Assembly (NCBI GenBank): GCA_963678075.2
Contig: CAXXPK010000003.1
Location: 1,067,890-1,131,889, forward strand
Length of the DNA: 64,000 nt
Direction: 5' to 3'
DNA from: Oleispirillum sp963678075
GTDB taxonomy: Bacteria > Pseudomonadota > Alphaproteobacteria > Rhodospirillales > Rhodospirillaceae
Positions 53,427 to 60,941 of the stretch are shown here, one piece after another (the first letter of the stretch is position 1; the number at the start of each line of letters is the position of its first letter). The notes below the pieces were generated by a model that made no database searches, was not told the origin of the DNA, and saw nothing but the letters and a program-made list of their open reading frames with translations. The translations under genes and the position numbers were made by a program.

Positions 53427-53921
53427 TCAGTCCTTGGAGCCAAGCTTGTCAACGCGCCGTTGATGACGCCCGCCTTCGAACGGGGTCTCCAGGAACAGGC
53501 GCAAGCAATCCTTTGCAACCTCGTCGCCGATGGTGCGCCCGCCGAAAACCAGGACATTGGCGGCGTTGTGCTGACGGCTCAGCCGCGCGCCAAAGGCGTC
53601 ATGCACCAAGGCGGCGCGAACATGGGGGTAACGATTGGCGGCAATGCTGATGCCGATGCCGGTGCCACAGATCAGGATGCCGCAAGAGGCCTCGTCCTTC
53701 GCCAGGGCTTCGGCCATGCGCGCCGCGAAATCCGGATAATCGACGGACGCGTCATCATGGGTGCCAAGATCCAGAACGGTGCGTCCGGCGGCGACCAAGA
53801 CGTCCTTAAGCACGGACTTCAAGGCGAAACCACCATGATCGCTGGCCAGCGCCACCACGCCCGAAGTATCGGTCGCCCGAATGCGCTCCACCACCCTACC
53901 CTCCCGCCGATGCTTTGCCAT
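53427..53921 (-). CDS. rpiB: Ribose 5-phosphate isomerase B
   Basis: RpiB interconverts ribose and ribulose 5-phosphates. The core starts VALASDHGGFALKSVLKD and has the catalytic cysteine in GILICGTGIGISIAANRYP and the VLVFGGRTIGDEVA end. The start is uncertain. ATG at 53921 gives 164 residues but has no ribosome site; a GTG at 53894 is preceded by GGGAGG and gives a length closer to family norms. The rpiB-glyA pair is common. Confidence 0.93.
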   Translation of the reverse strand: MAKHRREGRVVERIRATDTSGVVALASDHGGFALKSVLKDVLVAAGRTVLDLGTHDDASVDYPDFAARMAEALAKDEASCGILICGTGIGISIAANRYPHVRAALVHDAFGARLSRQHNAANVLVFGGRTIGDEVAKDCLRLFLETPFEGGRHQRRVDKLGSKD

Positions 53922-54372
53922 GGAAACAAAAAACCGCCCGATTTCTTCTCCACGAAAGATCGGCTCGCCGGATTTGGATACCATATGTTGTGGCCAAATG
54001 CCAGAGAACTCGCGAAAAACACTTCGGAGCGATATTTTGAACACAGACCCTAGCGAATCGCAGGGACGTCAACCATCTAGACGTTATACGGACAGACTGA
54101 ATCAATTCAGGGTAGTTTCGCACCCGTGCTTAATTTGTATTCATACACAATCGATGTATGGCGAAGCCACATTCAACCACCCGTTTAAGTTTCTTGGCTG
54201 AACAAGGGGTTTCACGAGGCCATCGAATCCCACTGTTGAGTGGGTAATATTTTCATACTAAACTGGATAGACTGGATGAATATTCTGATTTGCCCTAAAT
54301 ACAATTGACACCTATTCGGAAGGATGACATTTTTTCGCGTCGCCCGTTTAAACGTTGTGGAGTTCAAACATC
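53922..54372. promoter_or_regulatory. AT-rich regulatory region upstream of mucR
   Basis: This 451-base stretch has no convincing gene and is clearly more AT-rich than the window. It holds several dyads: CTGAAT-CA-ATTCAG (54097-54110), TGTAT-TC-ATACA (54136-54147) and CCCAC-TGTTGA-GTGGG (54229-54244). A tandem ACTGGAT repeat occurs at 54262 and 54271, and CCCGTTTAA occurs twice (about 54179 and 54343). A good -35 TTGACA at 54305-54310 with a weak CATTTT 17 bases later could start mucR transcription. MucR/Ros proteins bind AT-rich DNA and often repress their own genes. Confidence 0.5.
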
Positions 54373-54795
54373 ATGTCCGGCACGTCCAACGAAAAACCGC
54401 AGAAAGACGACGTGATGAAGATGGCGGTGGACATTGTCTCGGCCTACGTCAGCAATAACCCGCTTCCGTCCGCCCAGATCACCGAGGTTATCCGCTCGGT
54501 CTTCGGCACGCTCGATTCCCTGAACAGCGTCGGCGCGGATGTCCGTGAAGAGGCCCCCAAGCCCGCCGTCCCCGTCAAGAAATCCGTTACGCCGGACTTC
54601 CTGATCTGCCTGGAGGATGGAAAGAAGCTGAAGATGCTGAAGCGCCACCTCCGCACGAACTACGGCATGACGCCCGACGAATACAAGGCCAAGTGGGGAT
54701 TGCCCGCCGATTATCCGATCGTCGCCCCCAACTACGCGGCGCAGCGTTCCGAATTCGCCAAGAAGATCGGTCTCGGTCGCAAAAGCCGGGTTTAA
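54373..54795 (+). CDS. mucR: MucR/Ros family transcriptional regulator
   Basis: MucR-type proteins are small nucleoid-like regulators of exopolysaccharide, motility and cell-cycle genes. The 140-residue protein has the N-terminal oligomerisation part (MKMAVDIVSAYVSNNPLP) and the zinc-finger-like domain ICLEDGKKLKMLKRHLRTNY followed by GMTPDEYKAKWGLPADYP, the family signature. The usual zinc ligands are incomplete (one Cys, one His in register), as in several MucR proteins. ATG at 54373 matches family starts. Confidence 0.93.
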   Translation: MSGTSNEKPQKDDVMKMAVDIVSAYVSNNPLPSAQITEVIRSVFGTLDSLNSVGADVREEAPKPAVPVKKSVTPDFLICLEDGKKLKMLKRHLRTNYGMTPDEYKAKWGLPADYPIVAPNYAAQRSEFAKKIGLGRKSRV

Positions 54796-54898
54796 AACAA
54801 CCTTTTCCGCTCTTCCAACTTCCGTGGGCGATCGGAAACGATGGGCAGAGGAAACGGCGGGCTTCCAGCGGAACCACACGGTGGGCGGACCATATCAC

Positions 54899-54913
54899 CA
54901 GGGTGTTGAAGAA
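54899..54913 (+). repeat. Left terminal inverted repeat of the IS element
   Basis: CAGGGTGTTGAAGAA; matches the complement of the right end at 14 of 15 positions. The passenger gene stop codon begins two bases inside it. Confidence 0.75.
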
Positions 54914-54914
54914 G

Positions 54915-55259
54915 TCAGAGTGGCTCGCAGACGAAGCCTGATTCATCGCTGCCATGGATGTAGATGTGGCCAACCAATCGGCCAGCAGTGCCGAGGGCGA
55001 CCCATCCTCTCCCGCAAGCAATATCGGCGTCGTTGTGGCCTTCCCACGAGAATTCGGCGCAGACGGCACCATCCCGGCTCCCGTAACGCACGTCGAGCCA
55101 TCTCTTGACCGCGCCGAACACCCGTTCGCCATCAGAGGCGCCACCAAAGGTAATGTGGGCGGGCTCCAGAAGGTCGAGATGATCATCTGGCCAAGTGTCC
55201 ATCTCGACGCTGCTCCAGCGGCCTTCGAAGACTTTGGCAAAGGCGGGCGGGCGCTTCAT
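54915..55259 (-). CDS. IS-associated passenger protein of unknown function
   Basis: The 114-residue protein starts MKRPPAFAKVFEGRWSSVEM at an ATG that overlaps the transposase stop (ATGA), so the two are translationally coupled. It has an aromatic-rich mixed fold with LLEPAHITFGGASDGERVFGA, LDVRYGSRDGAVCAEFSWEG and GRLVGHIYIHGSDESGFVCE. No catalytic motif of a known transposition or regulatory protein was recognised. I recall similar small proteins as conserved hypotheticals, but cannot confirm this here. Being inside the terminal repeats, it moves with the element. Confidence 0.7.
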   Translation of the reverse strand: MKRPPAFAKVFEGRWSSVEMDTWPDDHLDLLEPAHITFGGASDGERVFGAVKRWLDVRYGSRDGAVCAEFSWEGHNDADIACGRGWVALGTAGRLVGHIYIHGSDESGFVCEPL

Positions 55260-56353
55260 GTGGGCATCTCCCCTGCCAGCAGTTTGGGTGGTCGCAGCAG
55301 ATTGTAGGCGGCTGCCGAGAAGGCGAATGCCCAATCCACCTTATTAAGGCCGCGCAGTTTGGTTTTCCGCATCCCTGCGACTGTCTTGATCCAGCCAAAG
55401 GCTTCCTCGATCCGCTTGCGGATGCGCATGGAGGCGGTATGGCCGGGATGGCGGGTGGTGCGCTTATCTATGGCCGAGCGACGTCGGCTAGTGTTCTGCG
55501 CCACGTGAGGACGCACGTTGAGCGTCCGTGGTTCCTCGACAAAATCGGCGGCATCGTAGCCGCAGTCGGCACCCAACGTAATTGCGCGCGGTCGGTCGCC
55601 CAGGGGCTCGATCATGTCCAGTGCCGCCAACCGTTCAGCGTGACCCGATGCGCGGGTTAGCCGGGTGTCCACGATCAAGCCCGAACGGTTTTCCATCAGC
55701 CCATGACCGATAAAGCACAGCTTAGCCTCCATGCCTGCCCCCTTGCGGTAGAGCATGGCATCGGGATCGGTGGTGCTCTTGTGAGTATCGTTGGATCGTT
55801 TCTCGCCGCGAAAATCGACCGAGGGGTTGCGACCACCGCCTTCACCGCCATCGCCCTCAGCGGCCTTCGGTCTGAAGCTCTTCATTGAGGCCCACGCTTC
55901 GATCAGCGTGCCGTCGACGCTGAAATGCTCGCTCGACAGTAGCCGTTTGATCCGGGGTTGGACCAACACTGCCGCCAGGAATTTTGCGGCGATGTCCCCT
56001 TCCAGCAGCCGGTCGCGGTTCTTGGAGAATGTGGAATGGTCCCAGGCCGGGTCATCTACCCCGAGACCGACGAACCAACGGAACAGCAGATCAAAGTCCA
56101 GGCGCTCCATCAATTGGCGTTCCGAACGGATCGAGTAGAACACCTGCAACAGCATGGCCCGCAGCAGCTTCTCCGGTGGAACCGACGGCCGACCCATTCC
56201 CGAGTAGAGCGCTGCAAAGTCGCCCGACAACGCCGCTAGTGCCGTATTGGTCATCTCCCGGATCGTCCGCAGCGGGTGGTCCATGCGCACCCGCGTCTCC
56301 AGGTCAACGCAGGAGAACAAGTCTCCAGATCGCTTGTCTGTTCCGTGCATCAT
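55256..56353 (-). CDS. IS5-family DDE transposase
   Basis: The 365-residue protein begins MMHGTDKRSGDLFSCVDLET and has the IS5-type N-terminal domain (LSGDFAALYSGMGRPSVPPEKLLRAMLLQVFYS) and catalytic DDE regions. The first aspartate is in FSVDGTLIEAWAS, the second in LGADCGYDAADFV, and the glutamate in RIRKRIEEAFGWIKT. The frame is intact and full length, so the enzyme could be active. Confidence 0.92.
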   Translation of the reverse strand: MMHGTDKRSGDLFSCVDLETRVRMDHPLRTIREMTNTALAALSGDFAALYSGMGRPSVPPEKLLRAMLLQVFYSIRSERQLMERLDFDLLFRWFVGLGVDDPAWDHSTFSKNRDRLLEGDIAAKFLAAVLVQPRIKRLLSSEHFSVDGTLIEAWASMKSFRPKAAEGDGGEGGGRNPSVDFRGEKRSNDTHKSTTDPDAMLYRKGAGMEAKLCFIGHGLMENRSGLIVDTRLTRASGHAERLAALDMIEPLGDRPRAITLGADCGYDAADFVEEPRTLNVRPHVAQNTSRRRSAIDKRTTRHPGHTASMRIRKRIEEAFGWIKTVAGMRKTKLRGLNKVDWAFAFSAAAYNLLRPPKLLAGEMPT

Positions 56354-56412
56354 TCCCTCAGCAACAAGCCACTACCGAGATTGAATTATGCCGATACCAG
56401 CCATGCCACCGA

Positions 56413-56427
56413 TTTTTCAACACCCTG
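56413..56427 (-). repeat. Right terminal inverted repeat of the IS element
   Basis: On the minus strand this reads CAGGGTGTTGAAAAA, matching the left end at 14 of 15 positions. Confidence 0.75.
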
Positions 56428-56431
56428 CTAG

Positions 56432-57283
56432 TTACCTGGCGATCTGGCGGGTGATACAGGCCATCAGCTCGGTCGATGTGACCGGCTTTTGCAACCATTC
56501 CGAAATCTCCAGCCCCTCGCGCGCCGCTTCCAGGCTTTCGTCGGCATAACCGGTCAGCATCACCACCGGCGCGACCACACCCCGCGCCCGCGCCCGTGCC
56601 CGATGCACGAAGTCCAGACCATCGCCGTCTCCCAGACGCCAATCCACCAGGATCAGATCGAACCGACGGACCTCTGCCTTTTCCAACCCCTCGGCCACCG
56701 AAGCCGCCAGTTCGACGGCGCCAACGCCAATTGCCTTCAGAATCGCCCTCAGCACGTTGGCGAAGGGCTTGCTGTCTTCCACCGCCAGGATGTTCAGGGT
56801 TTTCCAGTCAACCTTGGCGGCGGCATCCTCGCCCACCATCAGACCGGCGTAATCGACACCCTCGGCCGCCGTCACCGACTCCAGATTGGCCGGCAGGTAG
56901 GGTTTGATCGCCATGTCGTGCAGCAGGACGTGGTCCATCAGCCAGTCGCTGAGGAAATCCATGAGGTCACCGACCTCCGCCCGACCCGGATTGGCACGAA
57001 ACGCATCGAACAGGCGCTTGGCTTCCTTGGTCAAGACCGCATGCCGAGCACGGTGTTCGCCAATATCGGGGTAATGGGCGGCGAACTGGGCGCGTTCCTC
57101 GCGCGCGAAGTGGTAGTGCGTGTAATCCACCAACGCCGACAGAATGCCGCCAATATCGGCAAGATTGCCATCGGAGCGCGAGGCCTCGTTCATCCGGTTC
57201 AAAAGATCGACCAGAATCTTATGATCCGCATCGATAAACGGCACCCCCAGTTCGAAACGGCTAGACCACTGAATCAATGCCAT
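56432..57283 (-). CDS. Bacteriohemerythrin-receiver domain fusion protein
   Basis: The 283-residue protein joins two domains. Residues 1-140 form a hemerythrin domain: W-x(8)-PFIDADHKILVDLLNRM, YTHYHFAREE, HRARHAVLTKE and WLMDHVLLHDMAIKPYL supply the histidines and acids of a di-iron site for O2 or NO. Residues about 163-280 form a CheY-like receiver (ILAVEDSKPFANVL, phospho-aspartate in LILVDWRLGDGDG, threonine in VVMLTGY, lysine in WLQKPVTS). There is no DNA-binding output domain. It could couple oxygen or redox sensing to phospho-signalling; no partner kinase is adjacent. Confidence 0.88.
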   Translation of the reverse strand: MALIQWSSRFELGVPFIDADHKILVDLLNRMNEASRSDGNLADIGGILSALVDYTHYHFAREERAQFAAHYPDIGEHRARHAVLTKEAKRLFDAFRANPGRAEVGDLMDFLSDWLMDHVLLHDMAIKPYLPANLESVTAAEGVDYAGLMVGEDAAAKVDWKTLNILAVEDSKPFANVLRAILKAIGVGAVELAASVAEGLEKAEVRRFDLILVDWRLGDGDGLDFVHRARARARGVVAPVVMLTGYADESLEAAREGLEISEWLQKPVTSTELMACITRQIAR

Positions 57284-57341
57284 TTCTTTCTCCCGCTCCG
57301 TGCGCCACGACTATTCAGAAGACATCAAAACCACCCCCGCA

Positions 57342-59993
57342 TCAAAAGGTTTCGATACGGCGCAGGGCTTCGCGCACCTTGTCGCGTTGCAGCAGCGCCT
57401 CGGCCCGCTTGTCACGCTGTTCGGCGACGATCTCGGCCGGGGCGGAGGCGACGAACTTCTCGTTGGCAAGCTTCTTGTCGAAACGATCCACTTCGCTGTC
57501 GAGTCGCTTAAGTTCCTTGTCCAGACGCGCCTTTTCCTGCGCGATGTCGATCACCCCGGCCAACGGGATCAGCAACGTCGCCGAGCCCAGAACCACCTGC
57601 ATCGCCCCCTTCACGGTTTCGCCCGCCGGAACGTCGGCGATCGCCTCGACCCGGGCCAGCCGTTCGATCACCGGCGCATAGGTGGACAAACGGCGACGTG
57701 CCGCTTCGTCCGCATCCTGCACCAGCAGACGCGTCTTCGCGGCCGGAGGCACGTTGACTTCGGACCGGGCCGAACGGATCGCCGTGATCAGCGCCACCAC
57801 CCAATCCACATCCGCCGTCGCCACCGTGTCCGCGGCACCGAAGCTGGGCCAGGATTCGACGATCAACTGACCGCGTGGCGAAATCGCGGTCTTCGCCCAC
57901 AGCTCTTCGGTGATATAGGGCATGAAGGGATGCAAAAGCTTCAGGGTCTCGTCCAGAACCCAGGCCGCCGTGGCGCGGGTTTCCGCCTGCAACGCCGCGT
58001 CGTCCCCCATCAGCAACGGTTTGGCGATTTCCAGATACCAATCGCAGAAGGTCCCCCAGACGAACTGATAGACCGCGCCCGCCGCCTCGTTGAACTTATA
58101 GTCCTCCAACGCCACGGTAACCTCGGACGCGGCGGCGGCCAGCTTCCCGACCACCCAGCGATTGACCGCGTGCGACGCCGCGTCCGGCTGGAAGCGCGGA
58201 TCCAAACGACACTCGTTCATTTCGCAAAAACGCGCCGCGTTCCACAGCTTGGTCGCGAAGTTGCGATACCCCTGCACGCGATTTTCCGACATCTTGATGT
58301 CGCGACCCTGCGCCGCCATCGCCGCCAGGGTAAAGCGCAGCGCATCCGCGCCATAGGTTTCGATCAAACCCAGCGGATCGATGACGTTGCCCTTGGACTT
58401 CGACATCTTCTGGCCCTTTTCGTCACGGACCAGGGCATGGATGTAGACGGTCTTGAACGGCACCTCGCCCATGAAGCGCAGGCCCATCATCATCATTCGC
58501 GCCACCCAGAAGAAGATGATGTCGAAGCCGGTGACCAGAACGTCGGTCGGGTAATAGCGCGCCAGTTCCGGCGTTTCGTTGGGCCAGCCCAGGGTCAAGA
58601 ACGGCCACAAGGCCGAGGAAAACCACGTATCCAGAACGTCGGGGTCGCGAATCAGGGCGATGTCGTCCTTGCCGTAATGGCGTTTCGCGGCGGCAACCGC
58701 CTCGTCCTCGGTCATTTCGACAAAGAAGGTGCCGTCCGGGCCGTACCACGCGGGCACCTGGTGCCCCCACCAGATCTGACGCGAGATGCACCACGGCTGA
58801 ATGTTGCGCATCCATTCGAAATAGGTCTTCGACCAGGATTCCGGCACGAACTTGATCCGCCCGTCCTCGACCGCCGCGATCGCATCCTTGGCCAGCTCGG
58901 TCGCATCGACGAACCACTGGTCGGTCAGCCAGGGTTCGATGACCACGCCGGAGCGATCGCCGAACGGCTGCGTCATCGGGTTTTCCTCGATCTTCTCCAG
59001 CAGGCCAAGGGCCTCCAGATCGGCAACTACACGATCGCGCGCGACGAAACGATCCAAACCGCGATAGGCTTCCGGCACAGCCTCGTTCAGTTTGGCGTCG
59101 CGATCCAGCACGTTGATCGGCGGCAGATTGTGCCGCTTGCCAACCTCGAAGTCGTTGAAATCATGGGCGGGCGTGATCTTGACCGCGCCGGTTCCCTTTT
59201 CCGGATCGGCATAGTCGTCGCCAACGATCGGAATCTCGCGCCCGACCAGGGGCAGCACCACGGTCTTGCCGATCAGGTGCTGGTAACGTTCGTCCGCCGG
59301 ATTCACGGCGACGCCGGTATCGCCCAGTATGGTTTCCGGGCGCGTCGTCGCCACCGTCAGGAAGACGCCGTCGCTGTCCTTCACCGGGTACTTGAAGTAC
59401 CACATCTTGCCCTTGAGCTCGCGCTGTTCGACTTCCAGGTCGGAAATTGCGGTGTGCAGTTTCGGGTCCCAATTGACGAGGCGCTTGTCGCGATAGATCA
59501 GACTATCCTTGTACAAAGAGACGAACGCCTTCCTGACCGCGAGGTCGAGACCTTCATCCATGGTGAAACGTTCGCGCGGCCAATCCAGCGATGCGCCCAG
59601 ACGACGCAGCTGGCGGGTGATGGTCCCGCCGGATTCCGCCTTCCACTGCCAAACCCGTTCGATGAACTTGGCGCGCCCCAGATCGTGACGGGTCAGTGCC
59701 TGCGCCGCCAACTGGCGTTCCACCACCATTTGAGTGGCGATGCCGGCATGGTCGGTTCCCGGCTGCCACAAGGCATCTCGTCCATTCATGCGGCGATAGC
59801 GGATCAGAATATCCTGCAGCGAAAAGGTCAGGGCATGGCCCATGTGCAGGCTGCCGGTGACGTTCGGCGGCGGGATCATGATGCAGAACGGCGGCTTGTC
59901 GCTGGACGGGTCGGCGACGAATACGCCCGACTCCTCCCACTGCCGATAGAGACGGTCTTCGATCTCGGCGGGGGCGTATGTCTTATCCAGCAT
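57342..59993 (-). CDS. valS: Valyl-tRNA synthetase
   Basis: ValS charges tRNA-Val and edits threonine. The 883-residue class I enzyme has the HIGH variant in MIPPPNVTGSLHMGHAL near residue 47, the KMSKS loop in GQKMSKSKGNVIDP near residue 529, an editing domain (about 180-380), and a C-terminal coiled-coil arm (IDIAQEKARLDKELKRLDSE). It follows popZ by 142 bases with a terminator between. valS-popZ-tolC linkage is common in alphaproteobacteria. Confidence 0.97.
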   Translation of the reverse strand: MLDKTYAPAEIEDRLYRQWEESGVFVADPSSDKPPFCIMIPPPNVTGSLHMGHALTFSLQDILIRYRRMNGRDALWQPGTDHAGIATQMVVERQLAAQALTRHDLGRAKFIERVWQWKAESGGTITRQLRRLGASLDWPRERFTMDEGLDLAVRKAFVSLYKDSLIYRDKRLVNWDPKLHTAISDLEVEQRELKGKMWYFKYPVKDSDGVFLTVATTRPETILGDTGVAVNPADERYQHLIGKTVVLPLVGREIPIVGDDYADPEKGTGAVKITPAHDFNDFEVGKRHNLPPINVLDRDAKLNEAVPEAYRGLDRFVARDRVVADLEALGLLEKIEENPMTQPFGDRSGVVIEPWLTDQWFVDATELAKDAIAAVEDGRIKFVPESWSKTYFEWMRNIQPWCISRQIWWGHQVPAWYGPDGTFFVEMTEDEAVAAAKRHYGKDDIALIRDPDVLDTWFSSALWPFLTLGWPNETPELARYYPTDVLVTGFDIIFFWVARMMMMGLRFMGEVPFKTVYIHALVRDEKGQKMSKSKGNVIDPLGLIETYGADALRFTLAAMAAQGRDIKMSENRVQGYRNFATKLWNAARFCEMNECRLDPRFQPDAASHAVNRWVVGKLAAAASEVTVALEDYKFNEAAGAVYQFVWGTFCDWYLEIAKPLLMGDDAALQAETRATAAWVLDETLKLLHPFMPYITEELWAKTAISPRGQLIVESWPSFGAADTVATADVDWVVALITAIRSARSEVNVPPAAKTRLLVQDADEAARRRLSTYAPVIERLARVEAIADVPAGETVKGAMQVVLGSATLLIPLAGVIDIAQEKARLDKELKRLDSEVDRFDKKLANEKFVASAPAEIVAEQRDKRAEALLQRDKVREALRRIETF

Positions 59994-60071
59994 CTCAAGG
60001 CCTCATTCTGACGACGGCAAAGAACCGCGCTCGCGGAAAACGGCTCTCCGCGCGGGTCCGGTCCATCTGTG

Positions 60072-60106
60072 TAGAAAAAGTTGACAGCGGGCGCAAGACG
60101 CCCGCT
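60072..60106 (-). terminator. Probable Rho-independent terminator of popZ
   Basis: On the minus strand, AGCGGGCG and CGCCCGCT pair across the loop TCTTG (60086-60106), and a run of T (CTTTTTC) follows a few bases later. It ends popZ transcription before valS. Confidence 0.6.
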
Positions 60107-60135
60107 GCTGCGGAATTCAAAAAACCGTCGAAAAC

Positions 60136-60810
60136 CTATTTTATCGGACCGATACGGTTGACGATGTGTTCGACCTCGCTTTCGACGATGCGTTCGACGA
60201 TGCGGGGCATGTTCTCGTCCAGCCACGCCTTAAGAACCGGGTAAAGAAGCTCGCGCACCAATTCCTCAAGCGTCACCCCCAACTGACCGGTCCCCAAGTT
60301 GCGCTGCGCCAGAACACTGGCCAAGCTGGCGAAAGCCTGCTCGGAAACATCCTGGGTGGTGCGCTCCAGCAACACGTCGGGGTTTTCGTTCATCGGATCG
60401 GGATCCGGCTGCATTTCGAAAATCGGGCGGGCCTCCGACTCGGGCGGAGGAATTTTCTCCTCTTCCTCGAAATCCGGCTCCGGTTCGGGCTCGGGTTCCG
60501 GCACAAGCGGTTCCATGCTCATGTCATCGGTCAGATCGAGCACGTCATCCTCCGCCTCCACCACATCATCCGGCATCAGGGCGATAGGCTCGGGTTCCGG
60601 CTCGGGGACGGGCTCTGGCTTTGGCGGCGGAGGCGGTTCCTCGACTACGGGCGGCACCTTGGCGGGCTTCGGCGCGGCCTTGGGCGGCGCAGGCTCCGCA
60701 GCGGGGGCGATGTTCCCTCCCCTCTTTCCGTCATCCTCGGACAAAATCCGGCGAATGGAGGCCAGAATGTCCTCCATCGACGGTTCTTGCTGGCCCTTAT
60801 CCTCGCTCAT
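60136..60810 (-). CDS. popZ: Polar organizing protein PopZ (DUF2497)
   Basis: PopZ forms polar scaffolds that hold chromosome origins and cell-cycle proteins. The 224-residue protein has the short N-terminal helix SMEDILASIRRILSED, a long disordered Pro/Glu/Asp-rich middle (about 45-140, with PEPEPEP runs) and a C-terminal oligomerisation region (LEELVRELLYPVLKAWLDEN and RIVERIVESEVEHIV). All three parts match PopZ. ATG at 60810 is chosen from the conserved MSEDK start. Confidence 0.92.
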   Translation of the reverse strand: MSEDKGQQEPSMEDILASIRRILSEDDGKRGGNIAPAAEPAPPKAAPKPAKVPPVVEEPPPPPKPEPVPEPEPEPIALMPDDVVEAEDDVLDLTDDMSMEPLVPEPEPEPEPDFEEEEKIPPPESEARPIFEMQPDPDPMNENPDVLLERTTQDVSEQAFASLASVLAQRNLGTGQLGVTLEELVRELLYPVLKAWLDENMPRIVERIVESEVEHIVNRIGPIK

Positions 60811-60941
60811 AGATGTCCCAGCCTCTACACATCCCACCCCAGGCCGACGCGGCCCCCCTGCCCGCACGTTGTACACATCCACCCATAACACAGGTTGTCC
60901 AAAAACTTAACGGATTTTGCGCGCGGGAAAAACCCACCCGC

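Larger units (their letters stand above)
54899..56427. mobile_element. IS5-family-like insertion sequence with a passenger gene
   Basis: The 1529-base element is bounded by inverted ends CAGGGTGTTGAAGAA (54899) and its complement at 56413-56427 (14 of 15 bases match, with weaker similarity further in). It carries a transposase and a second, coupled gene, both on the minus strand. No clear target-site duplication was found next to these ends, so the insertion may be old or rearranged. It separates mucR from the hemerythrin-receiver gene, and its right end lies four bases from that gene's stop codon. Confidence 0.8.

Noticed and set aside
54890..56435. A direct target-site duplication flanking the IS element
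   Set aside because: Bases next to the two ends (TCAC and CTAG, or CACC and GCTA for a one-base shift) do not match.
57300..60011. A very long open frame opposite valS (about 900 codons)
   Set aside because: It mirrors valS in the antisense direction. GC-rich codon bias keeps antisense frames open, and the translation has a histidine/arginine/glutamine-rich composition with no recognisable domain.
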